From contig NC_057861.1 in assembly GCF_019393635.1 (NCBI RefSeq), forward strand, positions 743,334,732-743,398,731: a stretch of DNA of 64,000 bases, read 5' to 3'. The notes under the pieces were generated by a model. That model worked only from the letters and a program-made list of their open reading frames with translations. It was not told where the DNA came from and ran no database searches. The DNA is from Dromiciops gliroides. Its lineage: Eukaryota > Chordata > Mammalia > Microbiotheria > Microbiotheriidae. Shown here in pieces: positions 1 through 12,375 of the stretch; position 1 is the first letter of the stretch, and the number at the start of each line of letters is the position of its first letter. Made by a program: the position numbers and the translations under genes.

Positions 1-41
1 ATTCATTCATTCATTTGTTTACTTATTAATTCATTCATTCA
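1..41. repeat. ATTC microsatellite
   Basis: The window opens inside an ATTCATTC array interrupted once by TTGTTTACTTATTA. Confidence 0.9.
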
Positions 42-262
42 GGTTAGGACTTGTACTTTCATCAGTGTGGGGAACTCTTGGTGAGCAAAGTCCCTCTACT
101 GATGTAGATCAATGACTTCTGCAACTTGTGGTCTTAGAGAATCAGTTGGGATACTAAAATGTTAAGTAACTCAACCGTGGTTGCAAGTCATGAGCTAGTG
201 GCAAGCCTTGAACCCAGGTCTTCCTAATTCTGAGGGCTCTACCCCTGTTCATGATACTTCCA
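42..262 (+). repeat. Ancient SINE-like repeat, copy 1
   Basis: It shares the block TGATGTAGATCA and the ending TTGAACC(C/T)AGGTCTTCCT with 3262-3470, so the two are copies of one dispersed element. The end resembles a MIR/CORE-type 3' part. Family name uncertain. Confidence 0.55.
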
Positions 263-784
263 TTTTGACTCTCCCCTTATAGTATCATTATATCATTATA
301 TAGTATCATTATCATATAGCATCTCCCCATATAGTATCATTACCTTGTTAATATTGTAAAATCAAGAGCATAACTAGGAGTTTGTGTTTTAATGATAGGA
401 ATCAATGGACCATGAACCTTATTGATTCTAAGCCTAATGCTGGGCCATGCTTCCTTGAGTTTTATTTCACCTCCTCCCGACCTTCACCTTGGAGTCCACC
501 AAGCAATAAGAGGAAAGCAAGAATTTTTGATGAAAGCAAGCTGTGTCCAAGAAAATCACTCTGAGGCTATATGCCTGTTAGCCAGTGGTCGAGTTGCTTG
601 TTGTGAGTCAACCATCCTGGTTTGATAGTAAGTTTTCAGGATTTAAGTCATGACCTTGGGAGTAATGATTTTGGAAGCAAGATGTTACTAACCCTTTGTG
701 GTAAATTTATGGGAGGACAAGAGTGTCCCACAGGATGGGCATGCATGGATGGGTCGTGATGTGCATATGTGGAGGAATGGAGAT

Positions 785-1015
785 GGAAGGGACACTCAAG
801 GTTATCTAGTTCAACCTTCTCATTTTACAGATAAAGTAAACTGAGGCCCAAAGTGATTAAACAACCTACAGTTCAATTTGTCCTATTTATCCCTTCTTTG
901 CAGAGAGTACACAGTCTTCTCCATTAGATTATAAGATCCTCAAGGGCAAGAGCTATTTTTGCTTTTCTTTATATGCCCAGTACTTAGCACAGTGCCTGGC
1001 ACAGAACAGGTGGTA
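785..1015 (+). repeat. MIR3-like and L2-type fragments
   Basis: CATTTTACAGATAAAG...CTGAGGCCCAAAG is the MIR3 signature. GATTATAAGATCC...AGCACAGTGCCTGGCAC is typical of an L2 3' end. Confidence 0.6.
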
Positions 1016-1620
1016 CATTTTCTCAACTCTTCTCTAATAATGACAGTGTACTCAGTTTTGTCTTTTTGTTCTTTCTGCTTAGGTGGTTTTTCTTGCTTCA
1101 TCTTGTATCAGTCTATTTGTTTTCTGGTTCTTCTCTGAATTCTTCCTATTCCTCATTTCTTATAATGCAGTGATTTCTCATGATGCAGTAATATTCCAGT
1201 ACATGTATGTAGTACATTTTTTAGCCAGTAGAGCACTTTTATTGATACTGTTGCTGGCTGCAAACACCTGCCTTCTTAATACAAATATCCTCCCACTGAT
1301 GAGACACATCTGTGAATTGTCATGCCACATTCTCAAATGAACCACTTTGCAAGTTACCAAAAGGGCAGTGGAAAGATGCATGGTAGGCAAAAGTCAACAG
1401 CAGTGTGTCACCCAATGATGAGTGAGGACCAGGAATGCCACCAGTAATGGCCAGAAAAGGAGGTGGGATGGTAATGGAGCAAGAATGAGGGATAGCAGGT
1501 GGGCAGCCCAAGTATTCTACTGGTCTCCATCATGTAGTAAAAAAAATCTACAGGAAGACCTGAAGTAAGTTGGGCAGATATCCTATGAAGAGCTTATAGA
1601 AAGGCAAGGCCAAGAATTAG

Positions 1621-1905
1621 TTAGAATTAGATACTATGGGTGGTTCAGTGGATAGAGCCCTGGGTCTGGAGTTAGGAATATCAATTCAAATCTGTCTTCA
1701 GCTGTGTGATCCTGGGCAAGTCACCTAATGTCTCTTTGTTTCAGTTTTCTCATAGGCAAAATGAGGATAATAATAGCATCTACCTCCCAGGGTTGTTGTG
1801 AAGATCAACTGAGATAACATTTGTAAAGCACTTTGAATAATTCTTGGCACATTCTTGTTGTTGTCTTTGATTATAGTAGGTGCTATAGAAATGTTAGCTA
1901 TAATA
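1621..1905 (+). repeat. Old CORE-SINE (MIR/THER-type)
   Basis: A tRNA-like head (GTGGTTCAGTGGATAGAG) leads into the CORE (GCTGTGTGATCCTGGGCAAG) and a tail with AAATGAGGATAATAATAG and GGGTTGTTGTGAAGAT. Confidence 0.8.
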
Positions 1906-2520
1906 ATGACAGCCATCATCATCATTAACATTTGGCACTGGTAGAGGTAATTCCTCAGCAATTTGGTCTCATACCTATTAGAAACATCAAAATAGGGAGC
2001 AAGCTTGAGACACCTACAAAGAGAAGCATCAGTAGCCGTCTTTCAAAAATTCCAAGGATGAAGAGACACACATGATTCGAGAAGATCACCTGGCCAGCTT
2101 GTAGCTGACCTACAGTCAGATGGAGTTTCTAACTATAGTGAGATTAGGCTTTTATGCAGCAGACCACATGGCTTTGAGAAATGTAGCCTCTGGCATTTGT
2201 GAAATTCAATTGCCTCCAAAGAATTGATCCTAAAAACGATGCCTGGGCATTTTGATGACAAATCCCCTGGCGAATAAAGCCTCTTAGCTGATGTACCAGA
2301 ACTGCCCCACATCGGCCCATTAGGTACAATACTGCATGGGAAAAGAGGTCAATATTGATGGGAACAATGCTGAGACATTTTGGATGGGCTTTTGTTCCCT
2401 CTTGTTCTGGAAATTTAGGGAACTTCAAGCAACCCCCGCCTTTCATTTTTCCAGCATTATGTTGCACTGCCCCCCCCAACAATGTTCTTCATTAATATTG
2501 TTAAAATCTATACAAGGGGG

Positions 2521-2667
2521 GCAGCTAGGTGGCACAGTGGATAGAGCACCGGCCCTGGAGTCAGGAGTACCTGAGTTCAAATCCGGCCTCAGACACTTAA
2601 TACACACTTACTAGCTGTGTGACCCCCGGCAAGTCACTTAACCCCAATTGCCTCACTAAAAAAAAAA
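2521..2667 (+). mobile_element. Young marsupial CORE-SINE with 18-bp target duplication
   Basis: It runs from GCAGCTAGGTGGCACAGTGG through the CORE to CCAATTGCCTCACTAAAA and an A tail. The target duplication AAAATCTATACAAGGGGG is perfect at 2503-2520 and 2668-2685. It belongs to the GGAGTCAGGAGTACC / CTCACTAAAA subfamily. Confidence 0.95.
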
Positions 2668-3261
2668 AAAATCTATACAAGGGGGAACTAACATATGCTT
2701 CTGGGATAGAAGAAGCCTAAAAGAATTATGGGTTTGGAAGAAAGCTTCTTGGGTTATCTGCTTCATTGTCCTGCAGGGGTACACATAAATTATCCCAGAT
2801 GTTTGAGGAACTGTCTCAACCTTAACTCTCTCCCAAGGCACGTCTACAATTTCCTTTAACTTCCTTTAGGAACGCCTTTCAATGTTTAATTAATGCTCAT
2901 TGTCTTGATGTTCTCCTTGGAGCTAACAAGTCATTCAGACTTAAGGATTTATGCTTCACACTATTTTTAAAATTTGTATCTTTCAAGGAATCTTGTATGC
3001 ATTTGACTTATGCTTGTGAGATACCTTGTTGGAGAATACCCAGTAGGGGTCGCTCCACTAGATTTTCCCTTTTATTACAGTCAACAAGCAATAAGCACAG
3101 TGAGATGTTTATTGTCTTCACCTGGCAGTTGATCATACAAATGTGCTATACTATAGAAAAGCATTGGTAAGCTTTTTCTGCCTGCCTGAAGCTTTTCCTC
3201 TCTGTTTTTGTTTGTTTGTTTGTTTTTGGTAATTATTATTGTCTTTGACTATTGATTTTGT

Positions 3262-3470
3262 CTAGACCTGTAATTTCATCTCTATATGGGAACTTCTGGC
3301 ATAGGAACTCCCTTCATTGATGTAGATCACCAGCTCTTCTGTAAATCATGGTTTTAGAGGACTGTCTGGGGGCATTGAGAGATTATGACTTGTTGAGGGT
3401 CACGCAGTATGTGTCAAAGGCTGAACTTGAACCTAGGTCTTCCTGACTTAAAGGAAAGCAACCTATTTAA
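3262..3470 (+). repeat. Ancient SINE-like repeat, copy 2
   Basis: Shares TTGATGTAGATCA, a GGTTTTAGAG block and GAACCTAGGTCTTCCTGACT with 42-262. Confidence 0.55.
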
Positions 3471-3589
3471 CAGACCATGCTGCTTCTAATCCTTTAACAT
3501 GGCTGCCCATGTCTACTTCTGACTAGGCCAAGGGATTCACCTTCTCCTCCTTGTCCCTCCTTCACTCACCTCTGAGTGTATTGACTAGA

Positions 3590-3790
3590 TGGATCATAGA
3601 GCTGCAAAGGACTTCAGAGGCCACCTAGTCCAGCCTCTCATTTTGCCAGGGAGGAAACTGAGACCCATAGATGTTAAGTGACTTGCCCAAGGTCACAAAA
3701 GTAATAAACATTGGAGGCAGAATTCAAACCCAGGTCTTCAAATCTCCTAGAGTCAATGTTCTTTCCCCTGTGCCCTGAGTGGTGCTGAGG
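3590..3790 (+). repeat. MIR3-like SINE
   Basis: It contains CACCTAGTCCAGCCTC, GAAACTGAGACCC and AAGTGACTTGCCCAAGG, then AACCCAGGTCTTC, all in MIR3 order. Confidence 0.75.
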
Positions 3791-4474
3791 TTTAAAATTC
3801 TTTGATTCTGTGAATGAGCTCTAGTCTTATAGTAAATTCTGCCTTTGGCAGTTTCTATCATAGAGAGCTTCCTGTGAATTGTTAACTGCTCTCAATTGGA
3901 AGCTTTATCGAAGAGAAGGTTGCATGTGGTGGCTAAAATTAAATTTGAGCATTATCTGTGCTATGGATATGCCTCAAATGGCACCTATCTGCAATGGGTT
4001 TGGGGGTTTTGCCCATGGTCTAAAAGCTAAATAAAAAGCATCTTCACATTTATTTGCAGTGAGCTTTTAATGGAAACATCATCTACAAAGTCCTCTTCAA
4101 AGCCTCCCTATGCTATGTTGTTGAATCTGGGTTCTCAAAGGCTTACCAGTGGAGTGTGAGCTAGGTTCTCTCATGCTGGGGAGGAAGGGACTCCAGCCCC
4201 AGTGACAGACTGTCTCTGTTTCCTGAGGACCAGCCTAGTGAAGTTCAGAGAGAATCATTACCATTAGTCTGGCCTCTTACTGATAAAATCACTGGCCATG
4301 GCAATCCATGAAAAAAAAAGAAAAATATAAAATGGTGCTCAATCCTATGTGGTTCCCTTATGCTTTTGTAACATGGCAGAAATGGGGGAAGAAGTAAGGG
4401 AGGCACACAGTTTTTAGAATATTCATACCCACCAAGGTAGCTGTTGTATCCATCTTGCAATCCTCACTTTCAAT

Positions 4475-4625
4475 GTATCTCAACAAGAATTTATTAACCA
4501 CCTACTAGACACATGACACTTTGCTAGGTGTTAGGGAAACAGAGACAGAAACAAAACAGTCCCTTTCCCACAGAAGTTTCTGTTCTATGGAATATGAAAC
4601 CAAAAGACATAAGGAGTTGTAGCTA
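4475..4625 (+). repeat. L2-type LINE 3' fragment
   Basis: CAACAAGAATTTATTAACCA followed by CACTTTGCTAGGTGTTAGGG is the pattern of L2-like 3' ends, seen also near 31970, 51520, 54150 and 57345. Confidence 0.55.
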
Positions 4626-4796
4626 TAAGGAAGGATGATTTGCAGTTTCTCTTGGAGAGGCAAGTCAGTTCAACTTAGTTAATATTTGTAAAGACACCAA
4701 ACAGAGCTGATTTTCTTGTGTGTTGAAAAGCAGCAAGAAACATCATTCCATGGGATATTTGGTCATGTCATGCTGCAGTGCATATGATAAGTTTTT

Positions 4797-4965
4797 CCCC
4801 CTTTTTTTGTTTATTTTTTCCAATTAGTCCAAAATCTATTTTCTCTCCATCTCATCCTCCCTCTTCTATTGAAAAAGGAAAAAAAGAAAACCAAAAGACT
4901 TGGAATAAATATGCGATCAAGCAAAACAAATTTCCACATTGGGCATGCCCAAAAATATAAACACA
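4797..4965 (-). mobile_element. L1 3'-end fragment, antisense
   Basis: A T-rich start followed by CCTCCCTCTTCT and a short stretch resembling other antisense L1 3' ends here (9780, 36190, 47500, 57580). Confidence 0.5.
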
Positions 4966-5169
4966 AAATAAGTATTTTTAAAAGACTATAATGCAATGTT
5001 AGCTTCAGAGGATAAAGACATACAAAAATTGTACAAAGAACTCTGTAAATTAAATTAACACATGCTTTGTTACTTGAAGACTTCAATACAAAGGTGGTAA
5101 TAGGTGAGGATGGCAAAAATAAGTTGGAAAACATGGATTATGAGAAAGGAGTGAGAGAGACAAAAGACT

Positions 5170-7590
5170 TGTATACTACCCAGGAATCTCTTGATTATGT
5201 GTGATGAGTACTTCCTTCAAGGAAAAGTAAATCAGAAGGTGCTGGTTGTGGGGAGTGCCAAATAACATCACAAAAATGAAATTGATTATATTTTAATAGA
5301 CAGGAAATGACTCCTTACCGATGTGGGAGTCATTCTTGAATCAGCTGTCTGTGTACACTCAGCCCACTGACTTGTTAGAGCAAAGATAAAAATCAATACA
5401 AAATTACTAAAAACCTAGACGAAGGAATACAAATGAAAAAAGATATGGCATGCAATTAAAACAATTTCAATATAACTTATTTAAGCAAGTTATTGATGCT
5501 GAAAAATGGGATATGGATGGAAGAAAGAGCATCATCGCCAAATACTATAATTTTATACAATAGTTCAACTAATGTAAATCAGTTGATATAGTAGGAGGAC
5601 AAAAGTCTCAAAACTCCTTTAGTCAGCAAACATTTTACTTGCTTTCCAAATAGAATAATAGGGGAGCCAAGGACAATATCAGTTGATAATACAAACTTGT
5701 CTGTGCAATGTTATGGAGAAAGATGGTGAAACTTTATGAGCAGTATTGCTTCATAAAATATAAGAACAGTGAAGGGAAGAAAATTTTAAAAAGCTTGGCA
5801 AGAGACTCAACCAAGCATATTGCCACCAGGGCATTCATTTAAGGATGCAACTAGAAGGAGTACATTGAGTAGAAGAAAAATGGAAAAGATCTGCAAAAAC
5901 ATTGTATAATACATTCTTTTTAATATGAAGGACAGTGGAGCCTTTCTACTTGTGCTTAAAAGCTACAGTCCCAGATGTTGTCATAGAGGGAATAAAAATG
6001 ACACTGAAGAGAACAAAGGTAAGGAAAACAGCTGAACTAGATCAAGAATACATAGAGAAGGTCCATGCTTCAGGTGACTCAGGCATGAAAGGATAGCTTC
6101 TTGAGTTATCAAAAGGAGGGGAAGAGCAAAGTCATGGAAGAAAAAAAAAAACTCAGGCCATGTTACTGCCTAAAGGGAAAAAAAACACCAGTGGCTAAGA
6201 GAACATAAGATATAGTAGAAAAGAGCACTGGGTTCAGAGCTAGCAGACCTAGGTTCTTGTTCTGGGTCTGCCGATTACCACTGGCATTATCTTAAGTCCC
6301 TTCAACATTTATAAAATAAAGGCACTCGACTAAATGACCTCTGAGGTCCTTGCTAGTTTTAAATTTATGAAACTATCCACCTATATGCCTATTCTTTCAT
6401 CTATCTACCTATCTATCTATCATTTATTTATCTATCAACTCTCTATCTACCTAAAGTGAAAAATCATTTGCACACATCAAGGCATCCTTTATTAAGGTAT
6501 TAGAATGGAACAGGCAGGCTTTTGCAAGGGATATTTCATAGCTGACTATTCCCTATCACACAATTGACTAAGAGATGTAGCAAATAAGAGCTCTCACTGT
6601 GCTTATTGCTTACTGTCCCTATAACAACATCTAATTGTTTAGCACAGAATGTCAACTGAAAGGCTTTCTTCTAACAAAGTGTCTCCCATGAAAAAATGAA
6701 AACCATACAAGATTCCTTAAAAGCTAGAACAAAAGAGCTAATCTTGTTTGACACCTCTGTACTCAGTATCAGCATCAGTAAAACAAATATGTCACGATTG
6801 GTATCCAGCACAGAATTCCCTAGAGTTGGTGAGGTTCTTCACATGTTCTAGGTCGGGACTGACACTATACAGGTTGGAATTCTGTGCTCTGGAATATTGT
6901 TGAGCCTCCTGGAAAAAAGCTGGAATCACTCAGAAGAGTTTGGCTTAACTACACACATGGGAAAAAAGAAATGAAGAATGCTTGTTGTCCAGGGTGTGAT
7001 ACATAGTTAGGTTGACAGTTTCTAGTTTGTTCACCAATATATACATTTTGGATGGACTGCAAATGGATAGATTCTGCAAATGGACAATGAGTTGCCTGCA
7101 GAATTGAACAGGAGGAGGAAAATGTATTAGATTGTCTTTGAGAAATCACAGATTTCATTTAACGTCTCCCTGAAACCAAGGCCCATCTTTCTAATTACTC
7201 TATGGGTATGACTGGGAGGCATACAAACTCCAGAGAACTGAAGATAAGTATCTCCTGGAGGACTGTGGAGATAGATATCATAGGTGTGAGTAGGCTTCGA
7301 AAAGAGCAGCCTGAGCTGGTCATATGGCAGGATGGCCAATGGATAGCATGTGTACTTAGTTGCTGTATTAATGATAATCCAGAGAAAATAAGGAAGATTC
7401 TCAGTATGTCATGTGAACTCCCCCGGCAAACTTACAGGGGGTCATGGAGAATATTCTTACAAGTTGGGCAGGCATGGCTGGGAGACAATGTCCTCATTGA
7501 TGAGACCCCAGATCCCCTGGCATTTTTGAGTCTTTGCGTGCTTTTGACATTGTTCTCTTCGTGGTCGAAGTGTTTCTTTTAATCTACTCC
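5170..7590 (+). mobile_element. Decayed RTE-type LINE reverse transcriptase
   Basis: Broken frames keep the order of an RTE (BovB-like) ORF. A pre-RT segment reads VPDVVIEGIKMTLKRTKVRK near 5970-6030, followed by EQAGFCKGYFIADYS near 6510, DSLKARTKELILFDTSVLSI near 6710-6770, and the C-terminal WQDGQWIACVL segment near 7320. Stops and frameshifts are many, so it is not functional. A MIR-like SINE (about 6193-6370) and a TATC microsatellite interrupt it. The open frame at 7202-7582 belongs to this LINE, not to a host gene. Family assignment is by motif memory. Confidence 0.6.
6395..6450. repeat. TATC-type microsatellite
   Basis: Imperfect CTATCTAC/CTATCTAT repeats between a SINE and the continuation of the RTE element. 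Confidence 0.8.
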
Positions 7591-7876
7591 TCTGCCCTTG
7601 GATCTTGGATAAGCTAGTCATCTTTTCCTTTTAAGTTTTCTTTCAGAATCGGCTTTTCTGCAGTTCATTTTTGTGCATTTAGAGTCTATTTATTCCATCT
7701 GTCTTCACCCTACCCTGCTTAGGATGGCTCCTTTAATCTGGGCTTCCTTCCAAAAGTACTAACTGGAAGCTTTCAGGACATTAAAATGAAAGGAAAAAAG
7801 GAAGCTCTGATATTCTGGAACATGGAAGAATCCTTCTGAGCTGTAAACTTGTCGTTCCAGCTCCTGCCCATTGCTC

Positions 7877-7879
<3 letters not shown>

Positions 7880-7965
<86 letters not shown>

Positions 7966-7980
7966 CTCTCCCTCTCTTCC
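7880..7980. repeat. (TC)n microsatellite
   Basis: About 80 bases of near-perfect TC repeat, then degenerate CTCC. The Ser/Leu and Arg/Glu frames across it are artefacts. Confidence 0.97.
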
Positions 7981-8009
7981 TCATGCTCCCTTAAACACAG
8001 GTTCTAAGG

Positions 8010-8340
8010 GACAGAGCAGGAGGCAGCGTGATACATACAGAAGAGGGCTGGGTTTAAAACCCACCTTACATTGCTTTGCCCACCTGGGCTTCGGTTTCCT
8101 TTCTGTAAAATGCTGCCATTATATTAGATGATCTCTAAGGATTTTTTTCAGCTTTTAATTTATAATCATATGTCACCTAGCCCAAGCTGTCCCCAAACAA
8201 TAATCATACTGGTCCATAATCATATTCCGCTTGAAGGTTTCGCAAAGTCCTTTCCTCATAATAACCCTGTGAGGGAAGCAGTATGTTTATTCCCATTTTA
8301 CAGATTCAATTAGCATCAGAGCACAAACTAGACCCAGGTC
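8010..8340 (+). repeat. MIR-type SINE fragments
   Basis: CTTCGGTTTCCTTTCTGTAA and later CCCATTTTACAGATTCA are MIR-like. No gene in 8010-8700. Confidence 0.5.
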
Positions 8341-8714
8341 TTCTGTCTCCACGTCTAGCCCTCTCTCACACTGTACTGTATCTCAAGGACAACGTTGTCA
8401 CCAGCCTTTCCTTGAGATCTTTCAATGGGGAACTTTAGGCCTCCCAAGGAAACCCACTCCCATTTGAGGAAGCTCAAACTGTTAGAAAGTCTCTTCTTTA
8501 TATATAGACCAAATCTGCCTTCAAGCCACTTGCCTCCTTTGCTCCCAGGTCTATACTCTTGGATCAAGCAGGACAAGGCTAATTCACAAAGCATGCCCTC
8601 AAATCCTCTGACATCCCACTTAGGTCTTCTCCCCTCTGTCACATAGCTTGCTCTTTAGGGCTTGTCCTCCTCTGTGTGGATCCTCACTTGTAAGCATCCT
8701 CCATGATGTCATGA

Positions 8715-9380
8715 GTCATGACAGCTGGAAACGAACACAGAACTTCAGATGTGGCCTGGGCAGAATAATCCCTGTGCATTTTCTCTTAACATAACCAATT
8801 CTGTTGTGTGAGTTGCACAATATCTCCTATCATGATAACCCAGGAGTCTGATGAAAGGTGATTATCTATGACTTCATTCAAATCATTAATTTAAAAAAAT
8901 TAAATATCTTGAGCCAAGGAAAATCTCTGAGGTACTTCACTAGAAACCTCCCTCCAAGTTGACTGTGAGCTGGTTCCAAACACACCTGACTCCACCACCA
9001 TCCAGCTCATATCTCTCCATCTTGTTCACAAAGATACTATGAAACACCATTAAATACTTCAGCTAAATCTAAGTACGAGTCTAGCTACTTTATCAAAAAC
9101 GGAAATGAGGTTAGTCTTCTGTGTACTATTCTAATGAGACTATATTGACTGTTAGTAACATGGCTTCCATTTTTCAATGTTCAGCAACCATCTCTTTAAT
9201 AATGTGTTCTAAAATTTTGACAAGAATAGAAATCATGCTCATTGGTGTATAGTTTACAGAGTCTATTCTCTGATGTTTCTTAGAAAATAGGGAAAACATT
9301 AGCCCTTCTCCATTCCTGATGTACCTCTCCTATTCTCTAACATCTTTCAATGATGACCAATGGAGGCAGAGCAATCAATC
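8715..9380 (-). mobile_element. CR1/L3-type LINE remnant
   Basis: Read on + it has ACTTCAGATGTGGCCTGGGC, GAAAATCTCTGAGGTACTTC and TGTTCTAAAATTTTGACAAG, in the order of antisense CR1/L3 reverse transcriptase. All frames are broken. Family by pattern memory. Confidence 0.6.
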
Positions 9381-9609
9381 AAACTGCTAGTTCCATCAGT
9401 CCTTATGATTGCATAAATATAGACCTGATAACTAGAACTCACTGAGGGTAAAGAGATGCTATTTAAAAATATTTTTATGATAAACTTAGAATGTAGATGT
9501 AAATATACTATGTACATATAAATACATATAATACAAACGTGCAAATAAAAATAGAATTGTATATGAACATAACTTCTGTTAACCAGTTTTTAAAGTGTAT
9601 ATTAAACTT

Positions 9610-9758
9610 TTTGTTTTGGTTTGGGTTTTTTGGTGGGGTAACGAGGGTTAAGTGACTTGTCCAGGGTCACTTAGCTAGTAAATGTCTAGTGTCTGAGGTC
9701 AAATTTGAACTCAGGTACTCCTGAATCCAGGGCTAGTGCTTTATCCACTCTACCACCT
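9610..9758 (-). mobile_element. CORE-SINE with 16-bp target duplication
   Basis: Antisense copy with AGTGACTTGTCCAGGGTCAC. The duplication AGTGTATATTAAACTT flanks it at 9594-9609 and 9759-9774. The SINE 5' end (GCTGCCCC on +) is missing. Confidence 0.92.
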
Positions 9759-9779
9759 AGTGTATATTAAACTTAACAA

Positions 9780-10290
9780 AGTAGTGACAAAGTTTCCCTA
9801 TTGCTTTGCTTCCTTTTTTGTTTTCTTCTGTGTATTTATAAATATTTTATTGATTCTTCTTTTCCTTTATATCTCTACCCTTTTGTCTCCATCAATGTTC
9901 CCCCTTGTGAGAAATACATATAGTCAAGCAAAATAAACACATTGACCACATATGAAAATATCCATCTCATTTTGCACCTCCAGCCTGTCTGCCACACAGC
10001 GGAGGAATATTTCATCATCAGTTTTCTAAAGTCATGATAGGTCCTTCTGTAGATCAGAGTTCTGAAATCTTTAAGCACTGTTTTCCTTTGCTTTTCCATA
10101 GTAAGCATGCAAATTAGTGTCTTGACTCTATGCATTTTTCTATGCATCAGTTCTTATGAATCTTCACAATTTTCTATGAATCCTTCCTATTCATTGTATC
10201 TTACCATATGATAGTATTCCAATGCATTTCATCTATCACGCTATTCATTCATTCCTCAACCTGGTGGGACCCAGTTTGTTTCTAATTTCA
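9780..10290 (-). mobile_element. L1 3'-end fragment, antisense
   Basis: CCCTTGTGAGAAATACATAT, GCATGCAAATTAG and GAATCTTCACAATTTTCTAT follow the pattern of the antisense L1 3' ends at 36190 and 47500. Confidence 0.55.
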
Positions 10291-10317
10291 TTTCAACAAG
10301 CATTTATTAATCATATA

Positions 10318-10540
10318 CTAGTGGTAAAACACATAGAGCACTAAACTTAGAGTCAAGAAGATCTGAGTTCAAACCCTTAGACACCTACTTGCTGTGTGGC
10401 TCTGGTCAAGTCACTTAATCTTGTTTGCCACAGTTTCCACATCTGTAAAATGAGCTGCATCTTTGTCAAGAAAATTCCAAATGGGCACACGAAGAGTCAG
10501 AGGTGAATGAAAAGGACTCAACAACAAAAAGGAATGAAAA
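10318..10540 (+). repeat. MAR1-like SINE
   Basis: It has a tRNA-like head, the CORE (TGCTGTGTGGCTCTGGTCAA) and the 3' block CAAGAAAATTCCAAATGGGC...ACTCAACAACAA that marks MAR1-like elements. Confidence 0.8.
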
Positions 10541-11129
10541 AGACAAAGATGAAAAGAGTAGCTTCTCTCTAGGAACTGACATTCTTTTGGGGACAGGGGG
10601 AACACAACAAAAACCAACTCAAAATATGGAAAAGGAATTCTAAAGTCATTCCTGGAGGAGGGTGGTAATGATTAGGGGTATCAGGAGAGTCCTGCAGCGG
10701 AGGCTTCAAGGGAGCTGGAAATAACAAAGTCTTGCTATTTTCAAGATAAAAAGTATTGTCCCAGTGAAGGACCGGATGCCTTTTGTTAGGACTGGCCTAG
10801 CTAAGTTTAGAGAGGTTCAGGACCCACAGGATGAAATTTTTTGGCCAACAGCAACTTTCTTCTAAGTCGTGGTGGGGGAGAGGTGTCAAAATCTACAGTG
10901 GCAGAGGGAGAACCTCATTGACAAAACGTCAGAAGCTTGAAGAAGGATTCATATAATGTCGATAATGTATAATTTTGCAAAAATTTGCCTTCGTGTTTCA
11001 TGTCTAAAAGATAAAGTTTGGGAATTAAGAAGCTCAATGCATTTACTTAAATTGCTAACTGTCATAGAAAAGCGTAGAAATGAGTACACCTACTTGAAAA
11101 GATAAAGCAGGACCCGTCAGAAGCAAGAG

Positions 11130-11390
11130 TGTTGTAGTGGGAAGTATATCACCATTGGCATCTAGTGTTCACCACTGCTTAGCTCTGTGACCTTGGCTAA
11201 AAGACCCAACCTCTCTGAACTTCTGTTTGTGTCTCTGGAAAATGGGAATGATCACATGGAGGCTATTATCTATCTCACAGGGTTGTTGTCAGGAGCCAAG
11301 GAGATAACGTATGGGAAAGCACTTTGCAGCCATAAAGCATCATCCAAGTATGAGCTATTAGAAGACAATGAATTTCCTCAGAATAAAGTC
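11130..11390 (+). repeat. MIR/CORE-SINE remnant
   Basis: CTTAGCTCTGTGACCTTGGC and CAGGGTTGTTGTCAGGAG, then AAGCACTTTGCAG. Confidence 0.7.
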
Positions 11391-11399
11391 GAGTCTGAA

Positions 11400-11720
11400 A
11401 GCTTTTTTAAATGATTAAGTTGAAATTATTTTTCCTTTAAAAAAAGGACTCATGCAATATCTTGTCAGGTCTTGACAAATAAAAATATATGACTTTAAAA
11501 AACACGCTAAAATATATTTTATCAGTAGCTTTCATTTGTTATGTTTTTTGGGGGAAGAGTCATACCGCAGCAGATATTGATTTGTTATTTTCCAGTAATT
11601 CATAATATTATCTGCATAAATCTTTTGATTTATGCTGTGACAAGGAGTCATCTATAAAGAACCCCGTTAGTCATTATGGTCTAAATTGATGATGAAGTAG
11701 TACAGCGTTGGATGTGGGTT
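11400..11720. other. Repeat-free intronic stretch, candidate conserved noncoding element
   Basis: It contains no recognised repeat and no long open frame. It has AT-rich homeodomain-like words (GATTTATGCTGTGA, AGTAATTCATAATA) and is one of few such stretches in the upstream TBX20 intron. Conservation was not tested. Confidence 0.3.
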
Positions 11721-12004
11721 TTTTTTTCCTTTCCATTAGATGTTTCCTATCCACTTGACCTTTCTCCCCCAGACAGAGTCATGGGCTAGCTCTCTCTCAG
11801 GAAAGTGAATTGTCATATGAGCTGAGACTTTTGTCTATTTTGTTTTCGGGGGGGGGGGGGAATATATTGTGAAGTGATGTAGGAAGAACCCTGATGAATT
11901 AGCTAACCAAAGCTTTGTTTTGAGTTTGATTATGCTCATGCATGCAAACATGATCTTGATCTCAAGTATTATTGGCTAAAAATTCAACCAAATTTTGTAG
12001 CTTT

Positions 12005-12170
12005 CCAAAGTTGTCATTATTTGAGCACAAGCTATGTGCACAGCACTGTTTTAGGCACTGTGGGCAATATAAAACAGCATTAACACGAAGCTTTTATATC
12101 CTCTGCAAATTTACAGTGAACTTGAGATGAAACACAAACACGTGAAAAGTTAAATAACAATACTAAGTAA
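12005..12170 (+). repeat. L2-type fragment
   Basis: GAGCACAAGCTATGTGCACA then CACTGTTTTAGGCACTGTGG. Confidence 0.5.
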
Positions 12171-12179
12171 GACAAGAGA

Positions 12180-12375
12180 TAGCTGTATGGTACAGTAGAA
12201 AGAGACCTGAATTTTGAGTCAGAGGGCCTGAGTTTGAATCCTGTCTGCTATTTATGACCTACAGGACTTTGAGAAAGTCATTATCACCTTGGGCCTTACT
12301 TTCTTCATCTATAAAATGAGGGGTTGTAGTAGATAGCCATTGAAGTCCGTTCCAAATTTCAGTCGATGATCACCA
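12180..12375 (+). repeat. CORE-SINE remnant
   Basis: GTATGGTACAGTAGAAAGAG head, GAGTTTGAATCCTGTCTGC and CTATAAAATGAGGGG tail. Confidence 0.7.

Noticed and set aside
2521..2600. tRNA genes in SINE heads
   Set aside because: The AGTGGATAGAGC and GGTTCAAATCC-like boxes are promoter parts of tRNA-derived SINEs; the cloverleaf is not complete.
7202..7582. A 126-codon + strand frame as a host gene
   Set aside because: Its WQDGQWIACV segment and position fit the C-terminal part of the decayed RTE LINE.
7880..7980. Arg/Glu and Ser/Leu repeat proteins
   Set aside because: They are translations of the TC microsatellite; the same applies at 23869-23940, 29768-29925, 39254-39315 and 46311-46447.
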